Shown: positions 9,801 to 18,404 of the stretch, one piece after another
Position numbering within the stretch: the stretch's first letter is position 1
Layout of the letters: each line of letters opens with the position of its first letter
Source of the DNA: Paenibacillus paeoniae
GTDB lineage: Bacteria > Bacillota > Bacilli > Paenibacillales > Paenibacillaceae
Length of the DNA stretch: 64,000 nt
Assembly (NCBI RefSeq): GCF_003388735.1
Contig: NZ_QUBQ01000001.1
Location: 558,001-622,000 of the forward strand
Reading direction: 5' to 3'
Notes under the pieces: model-generated
Databases searched by the model: none
Told to the model about the DNA's origin: nothing
The model's input: only the letters and a program-made list of their open reading frames with translations
Made by a program: the position numbers and the translations under genes

Positions 9801-10337
9801 GTGATCAAACTTCAACAGCTTATTGGGCTTCCGGTCATCGTCATCCATTCCGGCAAGCAAGTGGGCACCGTAAAGGACTGCTGGTTCGATGAGAACTGGA
9901 AGCTGAACGGACTCATTTTGGAATTTGCCAAATGGTTCGCGACGAAGGTGCGAATTGTGGCATGGAATGATGTGCTCACATGCGGAGAGGATGTTGTCAT
10001 CATCGCAAGCGAAGAGGCAGTAACTGCGATGAAGCCCGGGAAAGTGAGCCGCGCGTTTTACAGCGGCGTAGTGAAATTAAAGGAAATGCCGGTCGTGACC
10101 GTGCACGGCGACCAACTTGGTTTGTTGTCGGATGTTTATTTTTACCCTTTGCAGGGTACACAGATAGTAGGCTATGAGCTTACTGACGGTTTTGTTTCGG
10201 ATCTGATGGAAGGGCGTAAGTGGCTAAAAGCGCCGAGCGATCCGGATATGGTGTTGCTCGGGGAAGACGCGATTATCGTTCCTGCTGTCAGTGAAGCGGA
10301 ATTGGAGCCTGTCGCAGCTTCCAATTTCAGAGGATAG
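9801..10337 (+). CDS. PRC-barrel domain protein
   Basis: 178 residues, start GTG 9801 behind GGGGAGG. Two PRC-barrel-like beta repeats are visible: one near the N-terminus (LIGLPVIVIHSGKQVGTVKDCWF) and one from about residue 85 (MPVVTVHGDQLGLLSDVYF, then GTQIVGYELTDGF). This fold occurs in RimM, photosynthetic reaction centre H subunit and many small Bacillota proteins of unknown role. It lies 23 bases after iscS and 6 bases before a zinc-ribbon gene, so the three probably form an operon. I cannot assign a function beyond the fold. Confidence 0.82.
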   Translation: MIKLQQLIGLPVIVIHSGKQVGTVKDCWFDENWKLNGLILEFAKWFATKVRIVAWNDVLTCGEDVVIIASEEAVTAMKPGKVSRAFYSGVVKLKEMPVVTVHGDQLGLLSDVYFYPLQGTQIVGYELTDGFVSDLMEGRKWLKAPSDPDMVLLGEDAIIVPAVSEAELEPVAASNFRG

Positions 10338-10343
10338 GGAGAA

Positions 10344-10562
10344 ATGTTTATGATGAATATGCTGAGATGTCCGAATTGCAATTCGAAAGATATCGGCAAG
10401 ATTGGTTCCCATCAATTTTATTGCTGGGGCTGCTTTATTGAATTGACAGTGAACGGTGAGAAGATGTCCGTCTATCAAGTAGAAGAAGACGGTACGCTAA
10501 GCTCGCTCGACGATTTGTTTTTCGAAGACGATATCGCTTCACAAGAAATTCACGTCAACTAA
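10344..10562 (+). CDS. small zinc-ribbon protein
   Basis: 72 residues with one four-cysteine site, LRCPNCNSK and FYCWGCF, which should bind one zinc ion. The C-terminal half is acidic. The start may be ATG 10344, 10350 or 10353; AGGGAG lies upstream at a distance that suits 10350 best. It is the last gene before a strong terminator and only six bases after the PRC-barrel gene. The protein type is widespread in Bacillus-Paenibacillus next to the iscS-alaS region, but its role is unknown to me. Confidence 0.75.
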   Translation: MFMMNMLRCPNCNSKDIGKIGSHQFYCWGCFIELTVNGEKMSVYQVEEDGTLSSLDDLFFEDDIASQEIHVN

Positions 10563-10592
10563 TACGATTGTTTATATTGACATAACGAACCG

Positions 10593-10619
10593 AAGACGGC
10601 CGGCTGGCCGTCTTTTTTT
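10593..10619 (+). terminator. intrinsic terminator after the iscS operon
   Basis: AAGACGGCC (10593-10601) pairs with GGCCGTCTT (10606-10614) around a GGCT loop and runs into seven T residues. Confidence 0.93.
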
Positions 10620-10729
10620 GTAATCCAAGGATGATCGGCTTAACTTGTACATATACTGAACAAGATAGGAGATCCTTTGCTTGCAAGCTGATGTATAGTT
10701 GCGCGCATGGATGTTCGGGGGTGCAAGAG

Positions 10730-11800
10730 GTGGAGCGATTCACAAAAAACCGGTTGTTCGTAGGGCTAATCTATTTGATTCTGAGCTTGGTGGCCATCTA
10801 TTTTTTATTGCAGCTTAAGCCGCTCGTTGTCTCCATCTATGATTTTTTGAAAGCCGTACTGGGGCCGTTTATTATTGCTATGATTATTTCCTATGTCCTG
10901 AATCCGATTGTCACACTGCTGCATGAGCGGAAGGTGCCGCGTACGATCGCAGTGCTGTTGATCTATGCCGTTTTTTGCGCAGTTGTTACGGTCCTGCTCG
11001 TCAATATCATCCCGATGTTCGTCAATCAGATTCAGGAGTTAAATCACCATATTCCCGAGCTGTCCATGCGGGCGCAAAGCCTGGTGACGGACATTAACAA
11101 TACATCCTTCCTGCCCGAGAGCTTCCGGGATGGCGTCAACAAGGCGCTGGTTAGCATTGAGAAGCGGGTATCGGAATCGCTGCTGCATTTTATCAACAAT
11201 ATCGGAAATATGCTCAATGCCGTGTTCATCGCCTTTATTATCCCGTTTCTCGCCTTCTATATTTTGAAGGATTTCGACGTCTTCGAACGAACCGTTATTA
11301 CTTATGTGCCGAAATCTCATCGTAAAAATACGGTCCGTCTGATGAAGGATATCGACCATGCGCTTGGCAGCTACATTCGCGGTCAATTTCTGGTCTGTCT
11401 CATAGTCGGCCTATTGGCCTACACGGGCTATTTGCTCATCGGAATGCCCTACGCGCTTCTGCTGGCGAGTATTGTGGCGATTACGAATGTCATCCCTTAT
11501 ATGGGACCATTCTTCGGCGCGGCGCCTGCTTTGCTGATGGCATCGACCGTTTCTCTGAAGATGATGATTCTTGTAGCTATCGTGAATACGGCTTGTCAAA
11601 TTCTCGAAGGCAACGTCATTTCTCCTCAGGTGGTGGGAAGGACGCTGCATCTTCATCCGCTTCTTATCATTTTCGCCTTGTTGGTTGGAGGGGAGATTGC
11701 GGGTATTGTAGGCATGATTTTAGCGGTTCCGATTTTCGCGGCATGCAAGGTCATTGTTCAGCATATGTTCGCCTACTATGTGCGACGAAAGATTATTTGA
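10730..11800 (+). CDS. AI-2E family transporter (YrrI-like membrane protein)
   Basis: A polytopic membrane protein of about 356 residues from GTG 10730 (VERFTKNRLF), with an alternative GTG at 10721. The open frame upstream to 10631 has no ribosome site. Family marks are the N-terminal hydrophobic pair, an amphipathic stretch with PKSHRKNTVRLMKDID, and the conserved core ITNVIPYMGPFFGAAPA and VVGRTLHLHPL. The family name comes from E. coli TqsA; some Bacillota members act as sodium or lithium/proton antiporters, so the substrate is unknown. It lies directly upstream of the alaS leader, as yrrI does in Bacillus (where glnQHMP intervenes). Confidence 0.87.
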   Translation: MERFTKNRLFVGLIYLILSLVAIYFLLQLKPLVVSIYDFLKAVLGPFIIAMIISYVLNPIVTLLHERKVPRTIAVLLIYAVFCAVVTVLLVNIIPMFVNQIQELNHHIPELSMRAQSLVTDINNTSFLPESFRDGVNKALVSIEKRVSESLLHFINNIGNMLNAVFIAFIIPFLAFYILKDFDVFERTVITYVPKSHRKNTVRLMKDIDHALGSYIRGQFLVCLIVGLLAYTGYLLIGMPYALLLASIVAITNVIPYMGPFFGAAPALLMASTVSLKMMILVAIVNTACQILEGNVISPQVVGRTLHLHPLLIIFALLVGGEIAGIVGMILAVPIFAACKVIVQHMFAYYVRRKII

Positions 11801-11845
11801 CAGCCTCAAGGGGCAAAGTTATAATTTGTCCTATATATTGAAACA

Positions 11846-12096
11846 CGTTGATGAAATGAAGTAAGTCATTGCCCGCAATCCAGAGAGAATGCTTCTTCGC
11901 TTTAGTTCTACCAGGACGAGCGTCGGTTGAGAGAGCGTTTTGCGAAGAATGGCCGAAAGCTAATTTCAGAGTGTGAACGAACTTCACCGGTTGGACCCGT
12001 TATCGTCCTCTAAGGAGATTGCGCAAGCTGCGCGATAACCAGGGTGGTACCGCGATATCGATTCGTCCCTGTCATTGACAGGGGCTTTTTTATTTT
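11846..12096 (+). promoter_or_regulatory. T-box riboswitch leader of alaS
   Basis: The diagnostic antiterminator sequence AGGGTGGTACCGCG is at 12041-12054, followed by a terminator stem CCCTGTC (12067-12073) with GACAGGG (12077-12083) and a T-run. Stem I shows the K-turn GA motif CAGAGAGA (near 11881) and a helix CTTCTTCGC with GCGAAGAA (11942-11949). The loop on the 3' side carries GCC (11952-11954), an alanine codon, which fits a specifier for uncharged tRNA-Ala. The open frame that runs through this region into alaS is not the real start of the enzyme. No other gene lies in 11801-12130. Confidence 0.95.
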
Positions 12097-12130
12097 TTCA
12101 AAACTTAGAACCTATAGGAGGCAATCGTCG

Positions 12131-14764
12131 ATGAAAGCAAGTGAAATTAGAGCCAAGTGGCTGCAGTTTTTTGAAGAAAAAGGGCATAAAATCGAGCCGA
12201 GCGCTTCGTTAGTCCCGCATAACGATCCTTCCTTGCTATGGATCAATGCAGGCATGGCACCGCTGAAGTCATACTTTGACGGTCGTGTTATTCCGGAGAA
12301 CCCGCGTATTGCCAACTCGCAGAAGTGCATTCGTACCAATGATATCGAGAACGTCGGCAAAACTCGCCGCCACCATACGTTTTTCGAGATGATGGGCAAC
12401 TTCTCCATCGGTGATTATTTCAAGGAAGAAGTGATCACATGGGCGTGGGAGTTCTTGACGGACAAAAAGTGGATCGGCTTCGATCCGGAGCGTCTGTCCG
12501 TAACGGTGTACCCGGAGGACGAAGAAGCGTTCCGCTTCTGGAATGAGAAGATCGGCCTGCCGGCGGAGCGCATCTACAAGCTGGAGGAGAACTTCTGGGA
12601 TATCGGTGAGGGACCGTGCGGACCTTGTACGGAAATTTTCTACGACCGTGGCGACAAGTACGGCGATCTGACCGATCCGGAGTGCTGGCCAGGCGGTGAG
12701 AACGAGCGTTTCCTTGAAGTGTGGAACCTCGTATTCTCACAATTCAACCATAACAAAGACGGCAGCTATACGCCGCTGCCGAGCAAAAATATTGATACAG
12801 GCGCAGGCCTTGAGCGTTTTGCTTCCATTCTGCAAGATGTGGATTCCAACTTCGACACGGATCTGTTCCGTCCGATCATTGATCGTACTTGCGAAATTGC
12901 AGGTGTGACGTACAAAACGAACGAAGAGCAAGATATCGCTCTTAAAGTGATTGCCGACCATGTGCGTACCGTTGTCTTCTCCGTTGGCGACGGCGTTATG
13001 CCATCGAACGAAGGCAGAGGCTACATTATTCGCAGACTGCTTCGACGCGCTGTGCGTTATGGTAAGAAGCTGGGCGTCGACCGTCCGTTTCTCTATGAGC
13101 TTACGTCCGTCGTTGGCGATGTAATGGGCGTCTACTACTCGGAAGTAGTCGAGAAACGCGAGTTCATCGAGCGTGTGATCCGTACTGAAGAGGAGCGTTT
13201 CCACGAAACGCTGTCCGATGGTCTGTCGATGCTGTCCGAGATTGTAACATCTGCTCAATCGGCGGGAAGCAGTGAGATTCAAGGTGTGGATGCATTCCGC
13301 TTGTACGATACGTACGGCTTCCCGTTCGACCTGACGGAAGACTTTGCGGCTGAGCATAACATGACGGTCGACCGTGCCGGATTTGATGCGGAGATGGAGC
13401 TTCAGCGCGAGCGTGGCCGTGGGGGACGTCGCGAGACGGAAAGCATGAAAGTGCAGGGCGGTCCGCTGTCTGACTACACGGATAAAAGCGAATTTGTTGG
13501 CTATACTGATCCCATAACAGAATCCCAGATTAAGGAAATCGTATTGGACGATGCATTCGCTCAGGAAGCTGGGGAAGGGAATCACGTGCTTGTGCTTCTT
13601 GACCGTACTCCTTTCTATGCAGAGAGCGGCGGTCAGATCGCCGACCGCGGTACGATTACTGGCGAAGGCTTCGAGCTTCGCGTAGACAACGTAACGAAAG
13701 CACCGCATGGACAGACTGTCCATCATGCGGTTGTGGTGTCCGGCACAGCCAAAGCGGGTGCGACCGTTCAATCGGTTATTGATAAAGGCGCGCGTGAAGA
13801 TATTATTAAAAATCATACGGCAACTCACTTGCTTCATAAAGCGCTTAAGGAAGTATTGGGCGATCATGTAAACCAGGCTGGCTCACTGGTTGAGACGGAC
13901 CGTCTCCGTTTTGACTTTTCTCACTTCGGCAGTGTAACCGCTGAGGAGCTTGCGGAAATCGAGCGCAAAGTGAATGAGCAGATCTGGCTGGGCACAGATG
14001 TCGACATCTCGAACAAATCGCTGGCGGAAGCCAAAGCGATGGGCGCTATGGCGCTGTTCGGCGAGAAGTACGGCGATGTTGTGCGCGTCGTACGCGTTGG
14101 CGACTACAGCCTTGAACTCTGCGGCGGCTGCCATGTTCGCAATACGTCACAGATCGGATTGTTCAAGCTGCTCGGCGAGAGCGGTATCGGCTCCGGCGTT
14201 CGCCGCATAGAAGCTGTAACCGGAAGACATGCTTATACGTATTATGAAGAGCAAGTAGAATTGCTCAAGCAATCGGCAGCTTTGGTGAAGTCTAATGTAG
14301 CTGACGTACCGAAGCGTATCGAGGGCTTAAATGCACAGTTGAAGGAGCTTTCACGAGAGAACGAGTCGCTTCAGGCGAAGCTGAGCCGCATTGAAGCGGG
14401 TTCACTGGAGTCGCAAGCAGTTAAGGCTGGAGAAGTGACGATATTGTGCGCGAAAGTTAACGCCCCATCAATGGATGCGCTGCGTGGTATCGTAGACGAG
14501 CTGAAGCCAAAGCTGGGCGCAAGCGTTATCGTACTGGGAGCTATTGCCGATGATAAGGTCAATCTGGCTGCAGCTGTATCGGCAGATCTGGTGAAGAAGG
14601 GCTTCCATGCGGGCAAGATCATTAAAGAAGCGGCAATCGTATGCGGCGGCAACGGAGGCGGACGTCCGGATATGGCACAGGCGGGCGGCAAGGATGTGTC
14701 CAGGCTGGATGAGGCGTTGAAAGTTGCGGAAGAACTGGTTGTGGGCCAAGCAAGTGTGATATGA
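12131..14764 (+). CDS. alaS: alanyl-tRNA synthetase
   Basis: 877 residues from ATG 12131, behind ATAGGAGG. The class II catalytic core shows [15 protein letters not shown] at the start and [20 protein letters not shown]. The editing domain has [11 protein letters not shown] and the zinc or water-coordinating CGGCHVRN. A coiled segment and the C-Ala domain ([12 protein letters not shown]) close the protein. Length is standard. Expression is set by the T-box leader, so it should rise when tRNA-Ala is uncharged. It heads the alaS-ireB-ruvX-DUF1292 run conserved in Bacillota. Confidence 0.98.
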   Translation: MKASEIRAKWLQFFEEKGHKIEPSASLVPHNDPSLLWINAGMAPLKSYFDGRVIPENPRIANSQKCIRTNDIENVGKTRRHHTFFEMMGNFSIGDYFKEEVITWAWEFLTDKKWIGFDPERLSVTVYPEDEEAFRFWNEKIGLPAERIYKLEENFWDIGEGPCGPCTEIFYDRGDKYGDLTDPECWPGGENERFLEVWNLVFSQFNHNKDGSYTPLPSKNIDTGAGLERFASILQDVDSNFDTDLFRPIIDRTCEIAGVTYKTNEEQDIALKVIADHVRTVVFSVGDGVMPSNEGRGYIIRRLLRRAVRYGKKLGVDRPFLYELTSVVGDVMGVYYSEVVEKREFIERVIRTEEERFHETLSDGLSMLSEIVTSAQSAGSSEIQGVDAFRLYDTYGFPFDLTEDFAAEHNMTVDRAGFDAEMELQRERGRGGRRETESMKVQGGPLSDYTDKSEFVGYTDPITESQIKEIVLDDAFAQEAGEGNHVLVLLDRTPFYAESGGQIADRGTITGEGFELRVDNVTKAPHGQTVHHAVVVSGTAKAGATVQSVIDKGAREDIIKNHTATHLLHKALKEVLGDHVNQAGSLVETDRLRFDFSHFGSVTAEELAEIERKVNEQIWLGTDVDISNKSLAEAKAMGAMALFGEKYGDVVRVVRVGDYSLELCGGCHVRNTSQIGLFKLLGESGIGSGVRRIEAVTGRHAYTYYEEQVELLKQSAALVKSNVADVPKRIEGLNAQLKELSRENESLQAKLSRIEAGSLESQAVKAGEVTILCAKVNAPSMDALRGIVDELKPKLGASVIVLGAIADDKVNLAAAVSADLVKKGFHAGKIIKEAAIVCGGNGGGRPDMAQAGGKDVSRLDEALKVAEELVVGQASVI

Positions 14765-14816
14765 TAGTGCTAGGCAACATCCCTTTGGATGGTTTTTGGA
14801 AAGCGAGGTGCTGTTG

Positions 14817-15080
14817 ATGAGTTCTATGGACCAAACAATGAAGTTTAACGTGAAGGCGGAGGGGGTAGAGACTTCTTCTGGGGATATTCTTCTTAGCGTG
14901 CATGAAGCTCTGCTGGAGAAGGAATATAATCCAATCAACCAGATCGTTGGGTATTTGCTGTCCGGAGATCCCGCGTATATTCCGCGGCACAACAACGCCA
15001 GGAGTTTAATCCGCAAGAAGGAACGCGACGAATTGATCGAAGAGTTGGTCCGGTTTTACTTGCAGCACAAGAAACAATAA
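14817..15080 (+). CDS. ireB: IreB-family protein (UPF0297, YrzL-like)
   Basis: 87 residues from ATG 14817, behind GAGGTG; the TTG at 14796 is a less likely start. The conserved body is MKFNVKAEG, then [28 protein letters not shown], then [19 protein letters not shown]. In Enterococcus IreB is phosphorylated by the PASTA kinase IreK and affects cephalosporin tolerance; in Bacillus the homologue is YrzL. It sits between alaS and ruvX exactly as in other Bacillota. Confidence 0.94.
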   Translation: MSSMDQTMKFNVKAEGVETSSGDILLSVHEALLEKEYNPINQIVGYLLSGDPAYIPRHNNARSLIRKKERDELIEELVRFYLQHKKQ

Positions 15081-15099
15081 CAAGGAGCCGGACAATTAG

Positions 15100-15516
15100 A
15101 TGAGAGTAATGGGACTGGACTATGGGGACCGCAAAATTGGAGTGGCGATCAGTGACGCCTTCCGATGGACGGCTCAAGGCATCACAGTCGTGGAAAAGCG
15201 ACGCGACGGAGGAGAGCTGGATCGATTATCCGAACTGGCAAAGGAACATGAAGTATCCGAAGTCGTGGTTGGCTTGCCGAAGAATATGAACGGATCCGTC
15301 GGCCCGCGTGGCGAAATTTGCATCGCATTTGCCGAGCAGATTGGGCAGAAGCTAGAAATACCAGTTCACCTTTGGGATGAAAGGCTGACAACGGTAGCTG
15401 CCGAGCGTACGCTCTTGGAAGCGGATGTCAGCCGGAAGAAGCGAAAGCTAGTCATAGACAAGATGGCTGCTACGATCATCTTGCAAAATTATCTCGATTC
15501 TAAAACGAAAAGGTGA
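15100..15516 (+). CDS. ruvX: Holliday junction resolvase-like RuvX (YqgF family)
   Basis: 138 residues, start ATG 15100 behind AAGGAGCC. An RNase H-like fold is shown by GLDYGDRKIGVAISD (first catalytic Asp), VVVGLPKNMNGSVGPRG and LWDERLTTVAAE. In E. coli YqgF acts in 16S rRNA 5'-end processing and related proteins resolve junctions. It is 19 bases downstream of ireB, and its stop overlaps the start region of the following DUF1292 gene, so the genes are co-transcribed. Confidence 0.95.
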   Translation: MRVMGLDYGDRKIGVAISDAFRWTAQGITVVEKRRDGGELDRLSELAKEHEVSEVVVGLPKNMNGSVGPRGEICIAFAEQIGQKLEIPVHLWDERLTTVAAERTLLEADVSRKKRKLVIDKMAATIILQNYLDSKTKR

Positions 15517-15524
15517 GGGTTACG

Positions 15525-15821
15525 ATGACAAAGGACGACATGCAGTACGAAGAGCCGGAAATCATTTATATTCCGGATGAAGAGGGCAACGAAGAGGAGT
15601 TCGAAGTCATCATGAAGTTCGAGGTAGATGATTCGGATCAGAAATATATGATGGTTGTACCGCTGATTGGCGCGGATGACGAGGAAGACGAAGTCTATGC
15701 GTTCCGTTATGAAGAGGATGGCGACGACCTGAAGTTGTATACGATTGAAGACGAAGAAGAATGGAACATGGTCGAGGAGACGTTCAACACGCTGCTCGGC
15801 GAGCTGGAGGAGCAGGAATAA
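15525..15821 (+). CDS. DUF1292 acidic protein (YrzB-like), copy 1
   Basis: 98 residues from ATG 15525, behind GGTGAGGG. A small, very acidic protein with the DUF1292 pattern: IIYIPDEEGNEEEFEVIMKF near the N-terminus and VYAFRYEEDGDD in the middle. The equivalent Bacillus gene is yrzB between ruvX and mltG. Function is unknown. It shares one base with the next gene (TAATG), so the two are translationally coupled. Confidence 0.9.
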   Translation: MTKDDMQYEEPEIIYIPDEEGNEEEFEVIMKFEVDDSDQKYMMVVPLIGADDEEDEVYAFRYEEDGDDLKLYTIEDEEEWNMVEETFNTLLGELEEQE

Positions 15822-16132
15822 TGACTGATGTTTCACACAACAATCCAGAGCGGCTTAGCCGCTTGAAGGAGCTGTTCGGCACCGAGGTAGAACTCGTGTC
15901 CGAAGATGGCACAGCCGAATTTTTCTATATCAAGGCCGAGTTTAAGCTAGGCGACGTGCAGTATGTTGCGCTGCAAAGCGAGGCGATGCGCGCCGAAGAC
16001 GAGGTTGAGCTGTTCCGCATCAATCTGGACTCCGATGAGCCTCATCTGGAGACGATTGAAGACGATGAGGAATGGGAATCGGTCTCGGAAGCCTATGACG
16101 ATCTGCTGTTTGCCGGGGAAGAACGTCCATAG
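15821..16132 (+). CDS. DUF1292 acidic protein, copy 2
   Basis: 103 residues from ATG 15821, which overlaps the stop of copy 1 by one base. The N-terminal half (LSRLKELFGTEVELVSEDG) is different from copy 1, while the C-terminal half (VELFRINLDSDEP, IEDDEEWESVSEAYDDLL) ends in the same pattern as copy 1 (IEDEEEWNMVEETFNTLL). It looks like a tandem paralogue of the yrzB-type gene; Bacillus has only one at this place. No function is known. Confidence 0.85.
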   Translation: MTDVSHNNPERLSRLKELFGTEVELVSEDGTAEFFYIKAEFKLGDVQYVALQSEAMRAEDEVELFRINLDSDEPHLETIEDDEEWESVSEAYDDLLFAGEERP

Positions 16133-16202
16133 CGTCCTGTACGGCGTTATCATTCGGCAGCTTATCATAGTGCAATAAATACATTCGTATAGTGGAACCA
16201 AA

Positions 16203-16229
16203 AGGGCGGCTTACCACCGCTCTTTTTTT
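16203..16229 (+). terminator. terminator between the DUF1292 pair and mltG
   Basis: AGGGCGG pairs with CCGCTCT (one G-T pair) around TTACCA and runs into seven T residues. Confidence 0.85.
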
Positions 16230-16258
16230 CGGAAACTTGCAGAAGAGGGTGCGATTGG

Positions 16259-17383
16259 TTGGATACGATGGAAGAGAAGCAAACGCAGAAAAAGAAGAAT
16301 AAACGGAGAAAGAATCAGAAGCCTAGAACATGGCTCATTAATTTGTGGGTCTTTGTCAGCTTGGTAGGGATTATGGTTCTGGTCGCCGGCGGTGCGGCTT
16401 TTTATTTGTGGAACAATCTTGAACCTACGCCTAAGGGCGAGATGAAGCAGGTGACGATCACGCGGGGGATGTCCGCCAATTCAGTGGCCGATCTGCTCGA
16501 AGAGAATGGCATTATTAAAAATGGTTTTGTATTTAGTTATTATTTGAAAATGAAAGACGAGGGATCCAAGTTCCAGGCGGGTACTTATGAGTTGCAGCCC
16601 GGCATGGACAAGTCTGCCGTTATCGCCAAGCTGAATGCTGGGGATACCATTGCAGCGGAGACGATCAGGTTCACGATTCCGGAGGGCTTCACTGTTCTGC
16701 AGATTGCGGACAAGCTTGCCGCTGACGGATTGATCAATAAAGACAAGTTTCTAGAGCTCGCCGAGACAGATCGTGCTTGGGGAGATGCGGAGACGGTTCG
16801 CGGCTTGCCGAAATCGGATAAGCTGCATAAGCGCTTGGAAGGGTATATGTTCCCGGAAACTTACGAGATGAAGAAGGAAAGCAAGGAAGAAGATATCATT
16901 ATTCGAATGGTGACAGAGACCGACCGCAAACTAAGCGCTTTGCCGGAAGGCTGGCAGGACGCGATGGATGCTTCGGGTCGAACGCTGCACGAAATTCTGA
17001 CGATCGCTTCGCTGGTTGAACGGGAAGTTGTCGTAGACGAAGAACGCGCACTGGTTGCCGGAGTTATCTACAACAGGATTGCCACCCCTATGCGACTGCA
17101 GATCGATGCTACGGTCCAATATGCGCTGGATACGCCGAAAGCGCGCTTGTCATTGTCGGATCTGGAGATCAACAGTCCTTATAATACGTATAAGATTGAC
17201 GGATTGCCGCCTGGACCGATTGCAAGTCCAAGTCTTGCGTCCATTGAAGCGGCTCTGTTTCCTGCAGATACGAAGTATTTGTTCTATGTTACCAAGAAAG
17301 ATGGCACTCAGACGCATCTGTTCGCAGAGACATTCAAGGAGCATCAAAAAAATATCGCATTGAGCGAAAAAACAACGCAATAA
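16259..17383 (+). CDS. mltG: endolytic murein transglycosylase MltG
   Basis: Cuts nascent peptidoglycan glycan strands at the membrane and sets strand length. 374 residues from TTG 16259 (spaced 9 bases after AGAAGAGGG; ATG 16268 is possible). A very basic cytoplasmic tail (KKKNKRRKNQKPR) precedes one transmembrane helix (about residues 26-50). A LysM-like region (TRGMSANSVADLL, EGFTVLQIADKL) and the YceG catalytic domain follow, with the catalytic Glu in SLVEREVVVDEER, then YNTYKIDGLPPGPIASPS. Its place after the DUF1292 genes matches yrrL of Bacillus. Confidence 0.95.
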   Translation: MDTMEEKQTQKKKNKRRKNQKPRTWLINLWVFVSLVGIMVLVAGGAAFYLWNNLEPTPKGEMKQVTITRGMSANSVADLLEENGIIKNGFVFSYYLKMKDEGSKFQAGTYELQPGMDKSAVIAKLNAGDTIAAETIRFTIPEGFTVLQIADKLAADGLINKDKFLELAETDRAWGDAETVRGLPKSDKLHKRLEGYMFPETYEMKKESKEEDIIIRMVTETDRKLSALPEGWQDAMDASGRTLHEILTIASLVEREVVVDEERALVAGVIYNRIATPMRLQIDATVQYALDTPKARLSLSDLEINSPYNTYKIDGLPPGPIASPSLASIEAALFPADTKYLFYVTKKDGTQTHLFAETFKEHQKNIALSEKTTQ

Positions 17384-17443
17384 TGGATGCCGTCAGCAGT
17401 CTTTAGACAAAGGCATCAGGACGAAAGAAGAAGGAGATCCAAC

Positions 17444-18376
17444 ATGACGTACAGACCCGAACTGCTTGCGACTGCATCGTCTCTTGAAGAGCTGAACCGA
17501 CTGATGGATGCCGGAGCAGATGCATGCTACATTGGCGAGTCCCGTTACGGAACCCGGCTTTCCGGCGAGTTCACGAGAGAGATGATCAAGGAAGCCGTAA
17601 GCCTGGCACAGGCGAAGGGCGTTCGAATCTATGCAGCAGTCAATAACATTATTGACAATGATACACTGGAAGGCTTGCATGACTATATTGCATTTCTCCA
17701 TGAAGCGGGTGTAGACGCCATCGTGTTCGGCGACCCTGCTGTATTAATGGCTGCCAGGGCTCATGCGCCTGGCATGCCGCTTCACTGGAATACGGAGATG
17801 ACCTCTACGAACTTTGCGACTGCGGAGTATTGGGCGCGCAGAGGCGCAACGCGCTACGTACTGGCGCGCGAGCTGAATATGGAGCAAATTGAGGACACGA
17901 AGTCGAAGTCCAAGCTTGAGATCCAAGTTCAAGTACATGGCATGACGAATATCTATCATTCCAAACGCTCGCTTGTAAACAACTATCTGGATCATAAGGG
18001 TGAGCCGGATCGCATCCCGAATGCTGATCTTGAGCGCGGTCTGTACATGATGGAAGCGGATCGTCCCGATGAACGTTATCCGATCTTCGAAGATGTCAAT
18101 GGCACCCATGTCATGAGCTCCAGCGATATTTGCATGCTTGAGAATCTGCATGAGCTGCTCGCTGTTTCAGTCGACAGCTTCAAAATAGAAGGCATCATGA
18201 AATCGATCGAATACAACGAGCAGGTTGTCCGTGTGTATCGCCTTGCGATTGATGCCTATCTGGCCGATCCTGAAGGCTATCGTTTTCAGGAGGAATGGCT
18301 TGATTCGATCAGAGAATTGCAGGATCCGAAGCGCGAGCTGAGCTATGGCTTCTTTTATAAGGAACAAGTGTATTAA
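17444..18376 (+). CDS. U32 family protein, TrhP1/YrrN-like
   Basis: 310 residues from ATG 17444, behind AGAAGGAGATCC. U32 marks are PELLATASSLEELNRLMDAGADACYIG, VHGMTNIYHSKRSLVNNYL and SVDSFKIEGIMKSIEYNEQVVRVYR. It lacks the cysteine cluster of the next gene, as expected for the short YrrN type. In Bacillus YrrN and YrrO (TrhP1/TrhP2) are needed for prephenate-dependent hydroxylation of tRNA U34 to ho5U. The gene between mltG and yrrN in Bacillus, the methyltransferase trmR (yrrM), is absent here. Confidence 0.9.
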   Translation: MTYRPELLATASSLEELNRLMDAGADACYIGESRYGTRLSGEFTREMIKEAVSLAQAKGVRIYAAVNNIIDNDTLEGLHDYIAFLHEAGVDAIVFGDPAVLMAARAHAPGMPLHWNTEMTSTNFATAEYWARRGATRYVLARELNMEQIEDTKSKSKLEIQVQVHGMTNIYHSKRSLVNNYLDHKGEPDRIPNADLERGLYMMEADRPDERYPIFEDVNGTHVMSSSDICMLENLHELLAVSVDSFKIEGIMKSIEYNEQVVRVYRLAIDAYLADPEGYRFQEEWLDSIRELQDPKRELSYGFFYKEQVY

Positions 18377-18404
18377 TCGGATATATGCAGGAGGTGTGAA
18401 CACG

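Noticed and set aside
12737..13867. 376-residue open frame antisense to alaS
   Set aside because: Shadow of alaS, with no recognisable domain and no start signal.
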